From Clostridium sp. N3C (lineage in GTDB: Bacteria > Bacillota > Clostridia > Clostridiales > Clostridiaceae): a DNA stretch of 57,718 nt. A model generated the notes under the pieces. The model saw nothing but the letters and a program-made list of their open reading frames with translations, was not told the origin of the DNA and did not search any database. Positions 8,219 through 16,280 of the stretch are shown here, in pieces. The stretch spans positions 1-57,718 of the forward strand of contig NZ_FMJL01000022.1 of assembly GCF_900095445.1 (NCBI RefSeq), given 5' to 3'. Each line of letters starts with the position of its first letter. The stretch's first letter is position 1. The position numbers were made by a program, and so were the translations under genes.

Positions 8219-8617
8219 ATGTATTCTGACAAAGTGATAGAACATTTTATGTGTCCTCAAAATGCTTATAGTATGCCGGATGCCGATGCAGAGGGGAGTT
8301 TCGGTGATCCTACATGCGGAGATTATCTTACGATTTATATTAAAGTAAAAGACAATCGTATAAGTGAAATAAGCTTTCTTGTGTTTGGTTGTGCTGCGGC
8401 AATTGCAACATCCAGTATGACGACGGTATTAGCTAAGGGTAAAACCCTGGATGAAGCATTGGAAATTTCAGAAGAAGATGTCATACATGCCTTAGATGGA
8501 CTTCCTGAGAACAAGGTTCATTGCTCTAATTTAGGCGTTAGCGCATTACGAAATGCGATCAATAATTATATTAATAGAACGGAGGATTCTTATGAAAATA
8601 GCAATTCCGGTAAATGA
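8219..8617 (+). CDS. IscU/NifU-like iron-sulfur scaffold protein
   Basis: This 132-residue protein is homologous to the IscU-type scaffold, on which Fe-S clusters are assembled before transfer. All three conserved ligands are present: Cys33 in DPTCGD, Cys58 in FGCAAAIATSS and Cys102 in KVHCSNLG. The start (YSDKVIEHFMCPQNAYSMPD) is typical. No cysteine desulfurase lies in this cluster, so sulfur may come from another route. It starts 3 bases after the DUF134 stop, and its 3' end overlaps the NifX-like gene. Confidence 0.85.
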   Translation: MYSDKVIEHFMCPQNAYSMPDADAEGSFGDPTCGDYLTIYIKVKDNRISEISFLVFGCAAAIATSSMTTVLAKGKTLDEALEISEEDVIHALDGLPENKVHCSNLGVSALRNAINNYINRTEDSYENSNSGK

Positions 8618-8960
8618 AAAAAGTTTGGAGTCGAATGTATGTGTATCCTTTGGACGCACTCCTTACTTTCTGATTTATGATACCGATACCCAGAAAAGTG
8701 TGTTCCTTGACAATAGTGCCGCAGCAAGTACAGGCGGAGCAGGAATTAAGGCAGCACAAATGATAGCAGATAATAAAGTGAATATTTTGCTTACTCCCCG
8801 ATTAGGTGAAAATGCTGCTGACGTACTTAAATCTGCGGAAATCGAAATATATAAAACGACAACTGCTTCAGCTAAGGATAATATCGATGTCTTCATTGCT
8901 GGAAAGCTTCCTTTGCTGAATGAAATACATGCTGGTTTTCATGGACATGGAGGCAAATAA
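8592..8960 (+). CDS. NifX/NifB-type dinitrogenase cofactor domain protein
   Basis: The 122-residue protein begins MKIAIPVNEKSLESNVCVSF and has GRTPYFLIYD, the pattern of the DiNase_FeMo-co domain found in NifX, NifY and the Mo/Cu orange protein ORP. These proteins bind metal-sulfur clusters. The C-terminus (HAGFHGHGGK) is His/Gly-rich. The start at 8592 is set by GGAGGA at 8581; a longer in-frame reading from 8553 overlaps the scaffold gene. No nitrogenase genes are present, so it is more likely an ORP-like carrier than a nitrogenase factor. Confidence 0.85.
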   Translation: MKIAIPVNEKSLESNVCVSFGRTPYFLIYDTDTQKSVFLDNSAAASTGGAGIKAAQMIADNKVNILLTPRLGENAADVLKSAEIEIYKTTTASAKDNIDVFIAGKLPLLNEIHAGFHGHGGK

Positions 8961-8961
8961 T

Positions 8962-9822
8962 ATGAAAATAGCTGTGCTAAGCGGCAAGGGGGGAACGGGG
9001 AAAACGCTAGTGTCGGTTAATTTAGCTGCGGTAGCCAAAACATCAACCTATATAGACTGTGATGTTGAGGAACCAAATGGACATCTATTCTTTAAGCCCA
9101 AGGATATCATTGAAGAAGAAATTTCAGTTAAAATTCCAAAGGTGGATGGAAATCTATGCAGCGGATGCCGAAGGTGTGTTGAATTTTGCAAGTTTAATGC
9201 TCTTGCCTATATAAAAGAAAAACTGATAGTATTTGAAGATATTTGCCACTCTTGCGGTGGATGTATCTTGCTTTGCCCTGAAAAGGCATTGACAGAGAAA
9301 GAAAAGGTTATCGGCAGAGTGCAAAAAGGTACTTCAGAGCAGGTGACAGTATATACCGGGATATTGAATCCTGGTGAACCTTCAGGGATACCCATAATAA
9401 AAAAGCTGCTTGATGAGAATGAACATGAAAGAAGCAAGACGATATTTATCGACTGCCCTCCTGGAAGTGCCTGTATAGTCATGGAAAGCATTAAGGATGC
9501 AGACTACTGTATATTAGTAGCTGAGCCTACATTGTTCGGAGTTCATAACCTTAACATGGTATATGAACTGGTCAAGTTATTTAATAAGCCGTTCGGAGTG
9601 GTTTTAAACAAGTGTCTTGACGGTGAAAATCCGTCGGAAAAATTTTGCATAGAAAAAGGCATTCGGATTTTAGGCCGAATACCTTTTGATAATGAGCTTG
9701 GATCATTGAATTCAAATGCAGAAATTGCTGTAAGGAAAAGTGAAAAATATCGTACAATCTTTTCTTCTTTGCTGGAGGACGTGAAAAAGGAGGTGCATCA
9801 TGAAACAACTTCTGATTCTTAG
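8962..9822 (+). CDS. MinD-like P-loop ATPase with inserted 2[4Fe-4S] ferredoxin domain, first copy
   Basis: The protein is about 286 residues. The deviant Walker A motif GKGGTGKT (residues 8-15) and FIDCPPG place it in the ParA/MinD/NifH group. Two ferredoxin cluster motifs (CSGCRRCVEFC and CHSCGGCILLC) are inserted after about residue 60. These ATPases form pairs in the ORP complex of Desulfovibrio. ATG 8962 has GGAGG 8 bases upstream and follows the NifX stop by one base; an earlier in-frame ATG at 8920 lies inside the preceding gene. The stop overlaps the second copy by 23 bases, so the two are likely made in equal amounts. Confidence 0.88.
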   Translation: MKIAVLSGKGGTGKTLVSVNLAAVAKTSTYIDCDVEEPNGHLFFKPKDIIEEEISVKIPKVDGNLCSGCRRCVEFCKFNALAYIKEKLIVFEDICHSCGGCILLCPEKALTEKEKVIGRVQKGTSEQVTVYTGILNPGEPSGIPIIKKLLDENEHERSKTIFIDCPPGSACIVMESIKDADYCILVAEPTLFGVHNLNMVYELVKLFNKPFGVVLNKCLDGENPSEKFCIEKGIRILGRIPFDNELGSLNSNAEIAVRKSEKYRTIFSSLLEDVKKEVHHETTSDS

Positions 9823-10684
9823 TGGTAAGGGTGGTACCGGAAAGACAACCATAGCAAGCGCGTTTATCAAGCTATCTAAGGCTCGCGCTTATGCTGATTG
9901 TGATGTTGATGCACCTAACCTGCATCTTATAACAAAGCAAAACTCCTTGCCAAAGAAAAGAGACTATTATGGCTTGCCGAAAGCCGAGATAGATACAGAG
10001 TTGTGCATAGAGTGCGGACAATGCAGGCAAAACTGCCGTTTTGACGCTATTTCAGCAGATGGAAAATACAAGGTAGATCCTTTTGCCTGTGAAGGCTGCG
10101 GGGTTTGCGAGCTTGTTTGCCCTGTTGAAGCTGTGACTTTAAAACCTGCTGTAGCTGGTGAACTGCTGTTATATACAGAAGGAGAAAAAGTATTTTCTAC
10201 AGCGCAGCTAAAAATGGGCAGCGGAACCTCCGGAATGTTGGTTACCGAGGTAAAGAAGCAAATGAAGTCAGCAGCCGCTGATGTGGAGTTTGCCATTATT
10301 GACGGATCTCCCGGTATAGGCTGCCCGGTTATAGCGTCTTTGAGCGGTGTTGATATGGTGTTAATTGTGGCCGAGCCATCCATATCCGGAATTAGTGACA
10401 TGGAGCGGATTATAAATACAGCGACGAAATTTGGCGTAAAGACGGCGGTATGTATCAATAAGTTTGACACAAATATGCAAAACACAGAAAAGATAGAAAA
10501 CTTCTGTAAAGGTCAGGGAATTAGCCTTATGGGTAGAATACCCTTTGATTCGGACGCGGTAAAAGCAATTAATAATGGGCAGACAATTGTTGATATAGTC
10601 TGTGCCTCAGGTGCAGCAGTGAAAGTAGTTTTTAGCAAGACAATGGAGCTGCTGTTTGAAGAAGGTGGTGGGCTGAGGTCATGA
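9800..10684 (+). CDS. MinD-like P-loop ATPase with inserted 2[4Fe-4S] ferredoxin domain, second copy
   Basis: The 294-residue paralogue of the preceding gene has Walker A GKGGTGKT (residues 9-16), DCDVDAPNLHL, ferredoxin motifs CIECGQCRQNC and CEGCGVCELVC, and FAIIDGSPGIGCPV. Both cluster motifs and the ATPase motifs are intact, so a heterodimer coupling ATP hydrolysis to electron or cluster transfer is plausible. AAAGGAGG lies immediately upstream. It overlaps the next gene by 4 bases. Confidence 0.88.
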   Translation: MKQLLILSGKGGTGKTTIASAFIKLSKARAYADCDVDAPNLHLITKQNSLPKKRDYYGLPKAEIDTELCIECGQCRQNCRFDAISADGKYKVDPFACEGCGVCELVCPVEAVTLKPAVAGELLLYTEGEKVFSTAQLKMGSGTSGMLVTEVKKQMKSAAADVEFAIIDGSPGIGCPVIASLSGVDMVLIVAEPSISGISDMERIINTATKFGVKTAVCINKFDTNMQNTEKIENFCKGQGISLMGRIPFDSDAVKAINNGQTIVDIVCASGAAVKVVFSKTMELLFEEGGGLRS

Positions 10685-11502
10685 TTATCAAAACATTAGT
10701 TGAGAATACAGCGCTATCCAAAAACTTCGGCAGCGAACACGGACTTAGCCTTTATATAGAAGCAAATAGTCGCAAAATTCTTTTTGATGTTGGTGCTAGT
10801 GAATTATTTCTTGAAAATGCAAAGAAACTGAATGTAGATATCTGTGAGGTTGATTATCTGATTATTTCGCATGGACATTATGATCATGGTGGCGGGCTAA
10901 GAGCTTTTTTGCGTGAAAACACAAAAGCCGAGATATTCCTACACCGACTGGCATTTGAAAAATACTATGCTTTGCGTTCGAATGATGAACCGGAGTATAT
11001 TGGTTTGGATGAAGAATTGAAGCAAAACAGGCGAATTGTATTTACATCAGACCGTTTCTTTGTCAGCAAGGGGGTTCAAGTGTTCTCAAATATTACCAGG
11101 AAGGAACCTCTACCAAAGTCAAATGACAGTTTGCTTATGAAACAAGACGGCAAAATAGTACAGGATACTTTTGCGCATGAACAAAACCTCATTATAGAGG
11201 AGGCAGGAAAGACGCTTTTGGTAACAGGCTGCGCCCATAATGGTATTGTAAATATTCTTGAATACTTCCATGACTTAAAAAGACGTATGCCTAACTATGT
11301 GATAGGTGGATTTCATCTTTCCAGCCGTTCTGGCGGAAACGAGGCCCATGAAATGATAGATAGAATTGGTAAATACCTGGTGGATACAAAAGCAAAGTTT
11401 TACACATGTCATTGCACTGGTCTGGAGCCTTATAAAAGGCTGAAAACTATTATGGGTGATAGCATCGATTATCTGTCAGCAGGCAGTGAAATACACATAT
11501 GA
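10681..11502 (+). CDS. Metallo-beta-lactamase fold hydrolase
   Basis: The 273-residue protein has the metal-binding motif SHGHYDHGGG (HxHxDH), the late ligands in GCAHNGIVNI, and GGFHL. It resembles the COG1237 group, which includes proteins annotated as dihydropterin-related synthases; the substrate is unknown. Proteins of this group are regular neighbours of NifX/MinD-type clusters. The ATG overlaps the preceding stop, consistent with one operon. Confidence 0.8.
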   Translation: MIIKTLVENTALSKNFGSEHGLSLYIEANSRKILFDVGASELFLENAKKLNVDICEVDYLIISHGHYDHGGGLRAFLRENTKAEIFLHRLAFEKYYALRSNDEPEYIGLDEELKQNRRIVFTSDRFFVSKGVQVFSNITRKEPLPKSNDSLLMKQDGKIVQDTFAHEQNLIIEEAGKTLLVTGCAHNGIVNILEYFHDLKRRMPNYVIGGFHLSSRSGGNEAHEMIDRIGKYLVDTKAKFYTCHCTGLEPYKRLKTIMGDSIDYLSAGSEIHI

Positions 11503-11533
11503 ATTATTTGATAGTGCAAATCAAGGGAGATGA

Positions 11534-12265
11534 ATGCCTGTGAAAGATATTAATACATTTATTTTTATTTCTGCTTTTGCAATGGGAGCAATGATAGTAA
11601 ACAGTTTGGGAATCTGGAATCTTTATAAAAATCGCGAATGGGCAGAAAAAATTAAAGACTATTGTATGTGTTTTGCTGCGGGAATACTTATCTCTTCCCC
11701 GCTGATAATGACTTTACCTCAAGCTATACAAAAAACCTCCTACGCAGGATTTACTGCGCTCGCAGGATTTTTATTTATGTATTTCAGCAATGAGATCATC
11801 AAATACAAAACAAAGCAAAAAGAACTGGCCTTTGGCATAACTGCAATTGAAGGTATCTTAATTCATTCACTTATAGATGGCGTTGTATACACAGTTACTT
11901 TTAGTATCAGCACAGTAGTTGGAATTCTTACTGGAGTTGGGTTGGTTGTTCATGAGTTCGCCGAAGGCGTTATAACTTTTTCAATGTTACTTAAAGGTGG
12001 ATATAGCACAAGGAAAGCTGGGATTTATGCTTTTCTTGCAGCAGCATTAACAACTCCTATCGGTGCCTTTATAGCATATCCAATTGTTCAACATCTTAGT
12101 AACAATGTTTTAGGACATATGCTTGGATTTGTTGCTGGTGTTTTAATATACGTTTCGGCATCGCATTTATTGCCTGAAGCAAGGGATTATGAGAAAAAGC
12201 ACTCTACCCTAGCATTTATATTGGGAATTGTTTTCGCACTGCTTATTATGTTTACCGAACACTAA
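11534..12265 (+). CDS. ZIP family divalent metal transporter
   Basis: The 243-residue protein has about seven to eight membrane segments. The two signature helices are present: HSLIDG near residue 115 and HEFAEG near residue 145, which carry the metal-site His, Asp and Glu of ZIP transporters. These import zinc, iron or other divalent metals. The gene sits between the metallohydrolase and the Mrp ATPase. It is separated by only about 30 bases with AAGGGAG upstream, so it is probably cotranscribed and may supply metal to the cluster-assembly proteins. The metal specificity cannot be read from sequence. Confidence 0.8.
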   Translation: MPVKDINTFIFISAFAMGAMIVNSLGIWNLYKNREWAEKIKDYCMCFAAGILISSPLIMTLPQAIQKTSYAGFTALAGFLFMYFSNEIIKYKTKQKELAFGITAIEGILIHSLIDGVVYTVTFSISTVVGILTGVGLVVHEFAEGVITFSMLLKGGYSTRKAGIYAFLAAALTTPIGAFIAYPIVQHLSNNVLGHMLGFVAGVLIYVSASHLLPEARDYEKKHSTLAFILGIVFALLIMFTEH

Positions 12266-12320
12266 AGTTATTACAGCATAACAACCATGCATGAAAAATA
12301 TACAGGAAGGAGCTAATATT

Positions 12321-13169
12321 ATGAGCGAAAATTGCAACCAAAGCTGCAGCAGTTGCTCGGAGGACTGCGCAGAAAGAAAAGAGAAGAAAAATGATTTCTC
12401 CGTGAAACCACATGAAATGAGCAGCATTAAAAAGGTTATTGGTGTTGTCAGTGGTAAAGGAGGGGTTGGAAAGTCACTGGTAACTTCCATGCTAGCTGTT
12501 ACCATGAATAGAATGGGTTATCATACCGCTGTTCTGGACGCTGATGTAACCGGGCCTTCTATTCCTAAGGCATTTGGTATCAAGGAAAAAGCCACAGGAA
12601 GTGAATTTGGCTTATTCCCCGTTAAAAGTAAGACAGGTATTGATATCATGTCTGTTAATTTGCTTTTAGAGAATGATACCGATCCAGTTGTGTGGAGAGG
12701 ACCCCTGATCGGAAATATGGTAAAGCAGTTCTGGTCAGATGTTATCTGGAGCGATGTGGATTTTATGTTCATCGATATGCCACCGGGCACCGGCGATGTT
12801 CCCCTTACTGTATTTCAATCCATTGCTGTTGATGGGATCATTGTTGTAACTTCGCCTCAGGAGCTTGTATCCATGATTGTATCAAAAGCAGTCAGGATGG
12901 CTGAAATGATGAATATTCCTATCGTTGGTTTAGTAGAAAATATGTCCTATTTTAAATGTCCGGATTGCGGTAAGGAACACAAAATTTTCGGCGACAGCCA
13001 TATTGACGAAATTGCCGAAAAGCATAATTTAAAAGTGCTTGCTAAGCTTCCGGTCAACCCCAAAATTTCTGCCGCCTGTGATAAGGGTATGATAGAACTT
13101 TTTGATGGCGATTGGCTTGAACCTGTAGCAAAAGTATTGGAGAAAAACATTGAGGAAGATAATAAATGA
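12321..13169 (+). CDS. Mrp/NBP35 family iron-sulfur carrier ATPase
   Basis: The product is about 282 residues. The N-terminus has four Cys (5, 9, 12, 16), as in NBP35, which bind a [4Fe-4S] cluster. Walker A GKGGVGKS is at 45-52, FIDMPPGTGDVPLT follows, and a C-terminal CPDCGKEHKIFG motif bridges a cluster between subunits. The protein carries and transfers Fe-S clusters. ATG 12321 has GGAAGGAG upstream; an in-frame ATG at 12291 lacks one. The gene overlaps the next as ATGA. An Mrp homologue is also part of the Desulfovibrio ORP gene set. Confidence 0.9.
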   Translation: MSENCNQSCSSCSEDCAERKEKKNDFSVKPHEMSSIKKVIGVVSGKGGVGKSLVTSMLAVTMNRMGYHTAVLDADVTGPSIPKAFGIKEKATGSEFGLFPVKSKTGIDIMSVNLLLENDTDPVVWRGPLIGNMVKQFWSDVIWSDVDFMFIDMPPGTGDVPLTVFQSIAVDGIIVVTSPQELVSMIVSKAVRMAEMMNIPIVGLVENMSYFKCPDCGKEHKIFGDSHIDEIAEKHNLKVLAKLPVNPKISAACDKGMIELFDGDWLEPVAKVLEKNIEEDNK

Positions 13170-13990
13170 GTGCACATTCAGATTTGGCAAGAGAATTGTT
13201 TAGAAAAGGCTACAATTGCTCTCAATCTGTTTTTGCTGCTTTTTGTGATGAAACGGGGCTGGACATGGAAACAGCATTAAAAATTGCATCTTCTTTCGGA
13301 GGAGGTATGGGTAGGTTGCGGGAAGTATGTGGTGCTGTGACAGGAATGTTTATGGTGGTCGGCATGAAATATGGTTACACAGATCCATCCAGCAAAAATG
13401 CGAAAGCAGAACATTATGAGCTAGTTCAAGATTTGGCAAAACAATTTGAAAATGAAAACGGATCAATCATATGCAGGGAACTGTTAGGTATTTCAATTAA
13501 GCATGATAAACCTATACCCGAGACCAGAAATGATAATTATTATAAAAAGCGGCCTTGCGCAGAACTTGTTGAGCAAGCTGCAAGGATACTTGATGAATAT
13601 ATTCTAAATAAAGAATGGAGGAGACCAGCTATGATTAAAATTGCTGTAGCAAGTGAAAACGGAATGGTGACTGAGCACTTTGGACATTGCGAAGGGTTTA
13701 TAATTTTTTACACCGAAAACAACAAAATTGTTAAAAGTGAAACCATCGCTAACCCCGGGCATAAACCTGGATTCTTGCCTAATTTTCTTGCCGATCGTGG
13801 AGTAAATGTCATCATCAGTGGTGGTATGGGAGGAGGTGCAGTTGACATTTTTAATGAAAGAAACATTGAGGTTATTGTTGGGGCAAGAGGTGATGCCAAA
13901 GCAGCAGTAGAAGCATACCTGCAGGGTTCTCTTAAATCTACTGGTTCTGTTTGCCATGAACATGAGCACCACGATGAATGTGGAGAATGA
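13166..13990 (+). CDS. Fusion of C_GCAxxG_C_C protein and NifX-like domain
   Basis: Residues about 1-150 match the C_GCAxxG_C_C family (YNCSQSVFAAF, ASSFGGGMGRLREVCGAVTG, then a late Cys in KKRPCAELVE), which is thought to bind a metal centre. Residues from about 156 form a DiNase_FeMo-co domain (MIKIAVASENGMVTEHFGHC, ISGGMGGGAVDIF). The tail HEHEHHDECGE is rich in His, Glu and Cys. The two parts are in frame with no stop between them. However, GGAGGAG (13617-13623) lies 7 bases before the internal ATG 13631, so the NifX part may also be made alone. In related genomes these are usually separate genes, which suggests a lost stop codon. Confidence 0.8.
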   Translation: MSAHSDLARELFRKGYNCSQSVFAAFCDETGLDMETALKIASSFGGGMGRLREVCGAVTGMFMVVGMKYGYTDPSSKNAKAEHYELVQDLAKQFENENGSIICRELLGISIKHDKPIPETRNDNYYKKRPCAELVEQAARILDEYILNKEWRRPAMIKIAVASENGMVTEHFGHCEGFIIFYTENNKIVKSETIANPGHKPGFLPNFLADRGVNVIISGGMGGGAVDIFNERNIEVIVGARGDAKAAVEAYLQGSLKSTGSVCHEHEHHDECGE

Positions 13991-14021
13991 AACAGGACTT
14001 TGAATTATAATTTCCTATACT

Positions 14022-14064
14022 TGAATTGTTCCGGCATTATTCCTATGTCGGAGCAATTCATTTT
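14022..14064. terminator. Terminator closing the MinD/NifX operon, possibly bidirectional
   Basis: TGAATTGTTCCG and CGGAGCAATTCA form a long imperfect stem followed by TTTTA. It lies between the convergent operons. Confidence 0.7.
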
Positions 14065-14122
14065 AGGAGAGTTTCCAACATCAATAAACTATTCTTTATA
14101 TAATCGTAGTTTCATTTTCTAC

Positions 14123-14686
14123 CTATATCAACAAGTAAATTGCTCCACCGATAATGCCTGATCCGAGCATTACATAAATAGGATTCGGTTTCCACTTCCG
14201 TAAAATGAAAATAGCCACAGTAAATAATAAAACAGAAACCAAATTGATTGTTAGAGGATTTGTTGAAAAGCCATCTTCTCCCCATACAACCAGTATAAAA
14301 ATCGACAACCCTGCTGATGCAATCAGCGCTACTATGGTAGGTCTTAGACCAGACAATATTCCTTGTACAACGGTCAACTCTTTGAATTTAAAGTAAATCC
14401 ATGCCAGGAGTGAAACAATGACACAGGATGGGAAGATACATCCAATAGTCGCAACAATCGCTCCTGGAATGCCGGCAATCCTAATTCCCACAAATGTGGC
14501 TGAATTGATGGCAATGGGTCCGGGTGTCATTTCCGCAATAGTAATGAGGTCGGTAAATTCCGTTAATGTCAACCAATGGTGCAAATTAACTACTTGATTT
14601 TGAATCAGCGGCATTGCAGCCATGCCACCACCAATGCTAAACATGCCGATTTGAAAGAAACTCCAAAAAAGTTTTAATAGTATCAT
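14123..14686 (-). CDS. Chromate transporter subunit (short CHR), second gene
   Basis: The 187-residue membrane protein has the CHR motif FFQIGMFSIGGGMAAMPLIQ and EMTPGPIAINSATFVG. Short CHR proteins work as pairs equivalent to the two halves of ChrA, exporting chromate or transporting related anions. It is translated after the 15264-14683 gene with a 4-base overlap. Chromate itself is not proven as substrate for short CHR pairs in anaerobes. Confidence 0.85.
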   Translation of the reverse strand: MILLKLFWSFFQIGMFSIGGGMAAMPLIQNQVVNLHHWLTLTEFTDLITIAEMTPGPIAINSATFVGIRIAGIPGAIVATIGCIFPSCVIVSLLAWIYFKFKELTVVQGILSGLRPTIVALIASAGLSIFILVVWGEDGFSTNPLTINLVSVLLFTVAIFILRKWKPNPIYVMLGSGIIGGAIYLLI

Positions 14687-15264
14687 TGTGGATCACCGTC
14701 CTTTTGTACTTTTTTCATTTGAATCAGAATCTTTACCGCTCCGATACACCCACACACTAAAATAATATACATAACATTAATTCCAAAGAAAAATGTGGAA
14801 ATAAACGCACCAACCATAACAATCACAGATACTATGTCCTTTTGTTTAAAGACATTACTGCCGAGACTCATAACCACATCTGCAATAACAGCGGCAACAC
14901 CGGCTTGCATTCCTTTTAGAACCGCATTTACTACAGTGTTATCGCGAAATGCAGTGTAAAAAATAGAGATAATAGAAAGAGTTATAAAAGGTGGTAATAT
15001 TGTACCCAGAATCGTTACCAGGGCACCTGATATTCCAGCAACACGATACCCCAGCAGTATCGCTGCATTGACTGCAACTGCTCCGGGTGAGGATTGTGCA
15101 ATTGCTGTTAAGTTCAGCATTTCTTCCTCCTCAATCCATTGCAAATCATCTACAAATTTCTTTTTCATTAATGGTATAATGACGTATCCTCCACCAAAGG
15201 TAAAAGCGCTTAAGTAGAAGGTAGACGCAAACAATCTTCTGTAAACGTGTTTTTGGTTTTTCAA
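14683..15264 (-). CDS. Chromate transporter subunit (short CHR), first gene
   Basis: This 193-residue half-size CHR protein has TFYLSAFTFGGGYVIIPLMK and AQSSPGAVAVNAAILLG, with about five to six membrane segments. The start is TTG at 15264, read on the minus strand, with AAAGGAGGTC placed 7-8 bases upstream. The nearby ATG on this strand is out of frame. It shares an intergenic region with the divergent LysR gene, which is probably its regulator. Confidence 0.85.
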   Translation of the reverse strand: MKNQKHVYRRLFASTFYLSAFTFGGGYVIIPLMKKKFVDDLQWIEEEEMLNLTAIAQSSPGAVAVNAAILLGYRVAGISGALVTILGTILPPFITLSIISIFYTAFRDNTVVNAVLKGMQAGVAAVIADVVMSLGSNVFKQKDIVSVIVMVGAFISTFFFGINVMYIILVCGCIGAVKILIQMKKVQKDGDPQ

Positions 15265-15368
15265 GTCATTGACCTCCTTTTAGTTTATTATAGAACTTGA
15301 TAGATTATAAATAAAATAGTATTATTATATAAAGTTCATAATGTTTTTGTTATAATTAGGAGGCGTCA
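15265..15368. promoter_or_regulatory. Divergent control region between CHR genes and LysR gene
   Basis: This 104-base AT-rich region holds ribosome binding sites for both directions. The arms ATAGAACTT and AAGTTCATA form an imperfect inverted repeat about 40 bases apart, a possible LysR-type binding site. No confident -10/-35 pair could be fixed. Confidence 0.45.
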
Positions 15369-16235
15369 ATGACATTAAGGCATCTCAAAATATTTGTTAC
15401 TGTATGCGAAACCGGTAGTACAACTGCAGCCGGAGAAAAGCTGCATATTGCGCAGCCTTCTATAAGTCTTGCAATATCAGAGCTTGAAGATTATTATGGG
15501 ATAAAACTATTTGATCGCATTGCAAAGAGACTCTATATCACAGAAGCTGGAAAGAAGTTTCTTCAATATGCAACACATATTGTAGGACTTTTTGAGGAGA
15601 TGGAAAGGGAAATCAAAAACTTTGATGCAACGGGAATCATCCGTATTGGAGCAAGTATTACCATCGGAAACTATTTATTACCAGGCTACATAACCCGGTT
15701 TAAGAAAATTCATCCTCAAATGGATGTTAAGGTAATCATAGATAACTCAGAAAAAATCCAACAATATATTTTATCCAATCAGATTGATATTGGGCTGATA
15801 GAGGGTATTGTATATAGCCCTTATATTGCGGAGCATAAGTTTCGGGATGATGAATTGGTAATGGTCTGCGGGAACGCGCATCCCTTTGCTAATCAAAAAA
15901 ATGTTGAGATTTCAAAGCTTCAAAATGAAAGTTTCATTTTAAGAGAATCAGGAAGCGCTGGACGTGAAATTTTTGACAGTACTATGACCTCGCTCGGAAT
16001 AAAAATTCTACCTGCTTGGGAGAGTACAAGTACTCAGGCAATAATAAGAGCAGTGCAGGCAAATTTAGGTATTTCTGTGTTGCCTTATTTATTGGTAAAG
16101 GACTCTCTTAACCGTAAAGAAATCAGTCAGTTTCATATAGATGGGATACGTTTTCAAAGAAGTTTTTCTGTCATTTACCATCAAAATAAGTTTTTAACGG
16201 AGAGTGCAAAAGACTTTATTGCACTGTGTAAATAA
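15369..16235 (+). CDS. LysR family transcriptional regulator
   Basis: The 288-residue protein has a typical N-terminal winged helix-turn-helix (MTLRHLKIFVTVCETGSTTA, then EKLHIAQPSISLAISELEDY, residues 1-60) and a periplasmic-binding-like effector domain. AGGAGG lies upstream of ATG 15369. It is divergent from the CHR pair, the usual arrangement for a LysR activator and its target. The effector is unknown. Confidence 0.85.
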   Translation: MTLRHLKIFVTVCETGSTTAAGEKLHIAQPSISLAISELEDYYGIKLFDRIAKRLYITEAGKKFLQYATHIVGLFEEMEREIKNFDATGIIRIGASITIGNYLLPGYITRFKKIHPQMDVKVIIDNSEKIQQYILSNQIDIGLIEGIVYSPYIAEHKFRDDELVMVCGNAHPFANQKNVEISKLQNESFILRESGSAGREIFDSTMTSLGIKILPAWESTSTQAIIRAVQANLGISVLPYLLVKDSLNRKEISQFHIDGIRFQRSFSVIYHQNKFLTESAKDFIALCK

Positions 16236-16280
16236 AAAAAACACCGCTTCAGTACAAAAACTGACAGCGGTATCTTTTTA
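16236..16280. terminator. Bidirectional terminator between LysR gene and lgt
   Basis: CCGCTTCAG and CTGACAGCGG pair with one bulge. They are flanked by an A run on the left and a T run on the right, so both convergent genes can end here. Confidence 0.75.

Noticed and set aside
9967..10485. Minus-strand 172-codon frame opposite the second MinD gene
   Set aside because: It is a shadow of a strongly conserved plus-strand gene, with low-complexity Ser/Thr-rich translation.
8592..13990. Nitrogenase cofactor (nif) gene cluster
   Set aside because: NifX-like, NifU-like and MinD/NifH-like proteins are present, but there is no nifH, nifD, nifK, nifE, nifN or nifB, and the ATPases carry inserted ferredoxin domains unlike NifH. 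An ORP-like system fits better.
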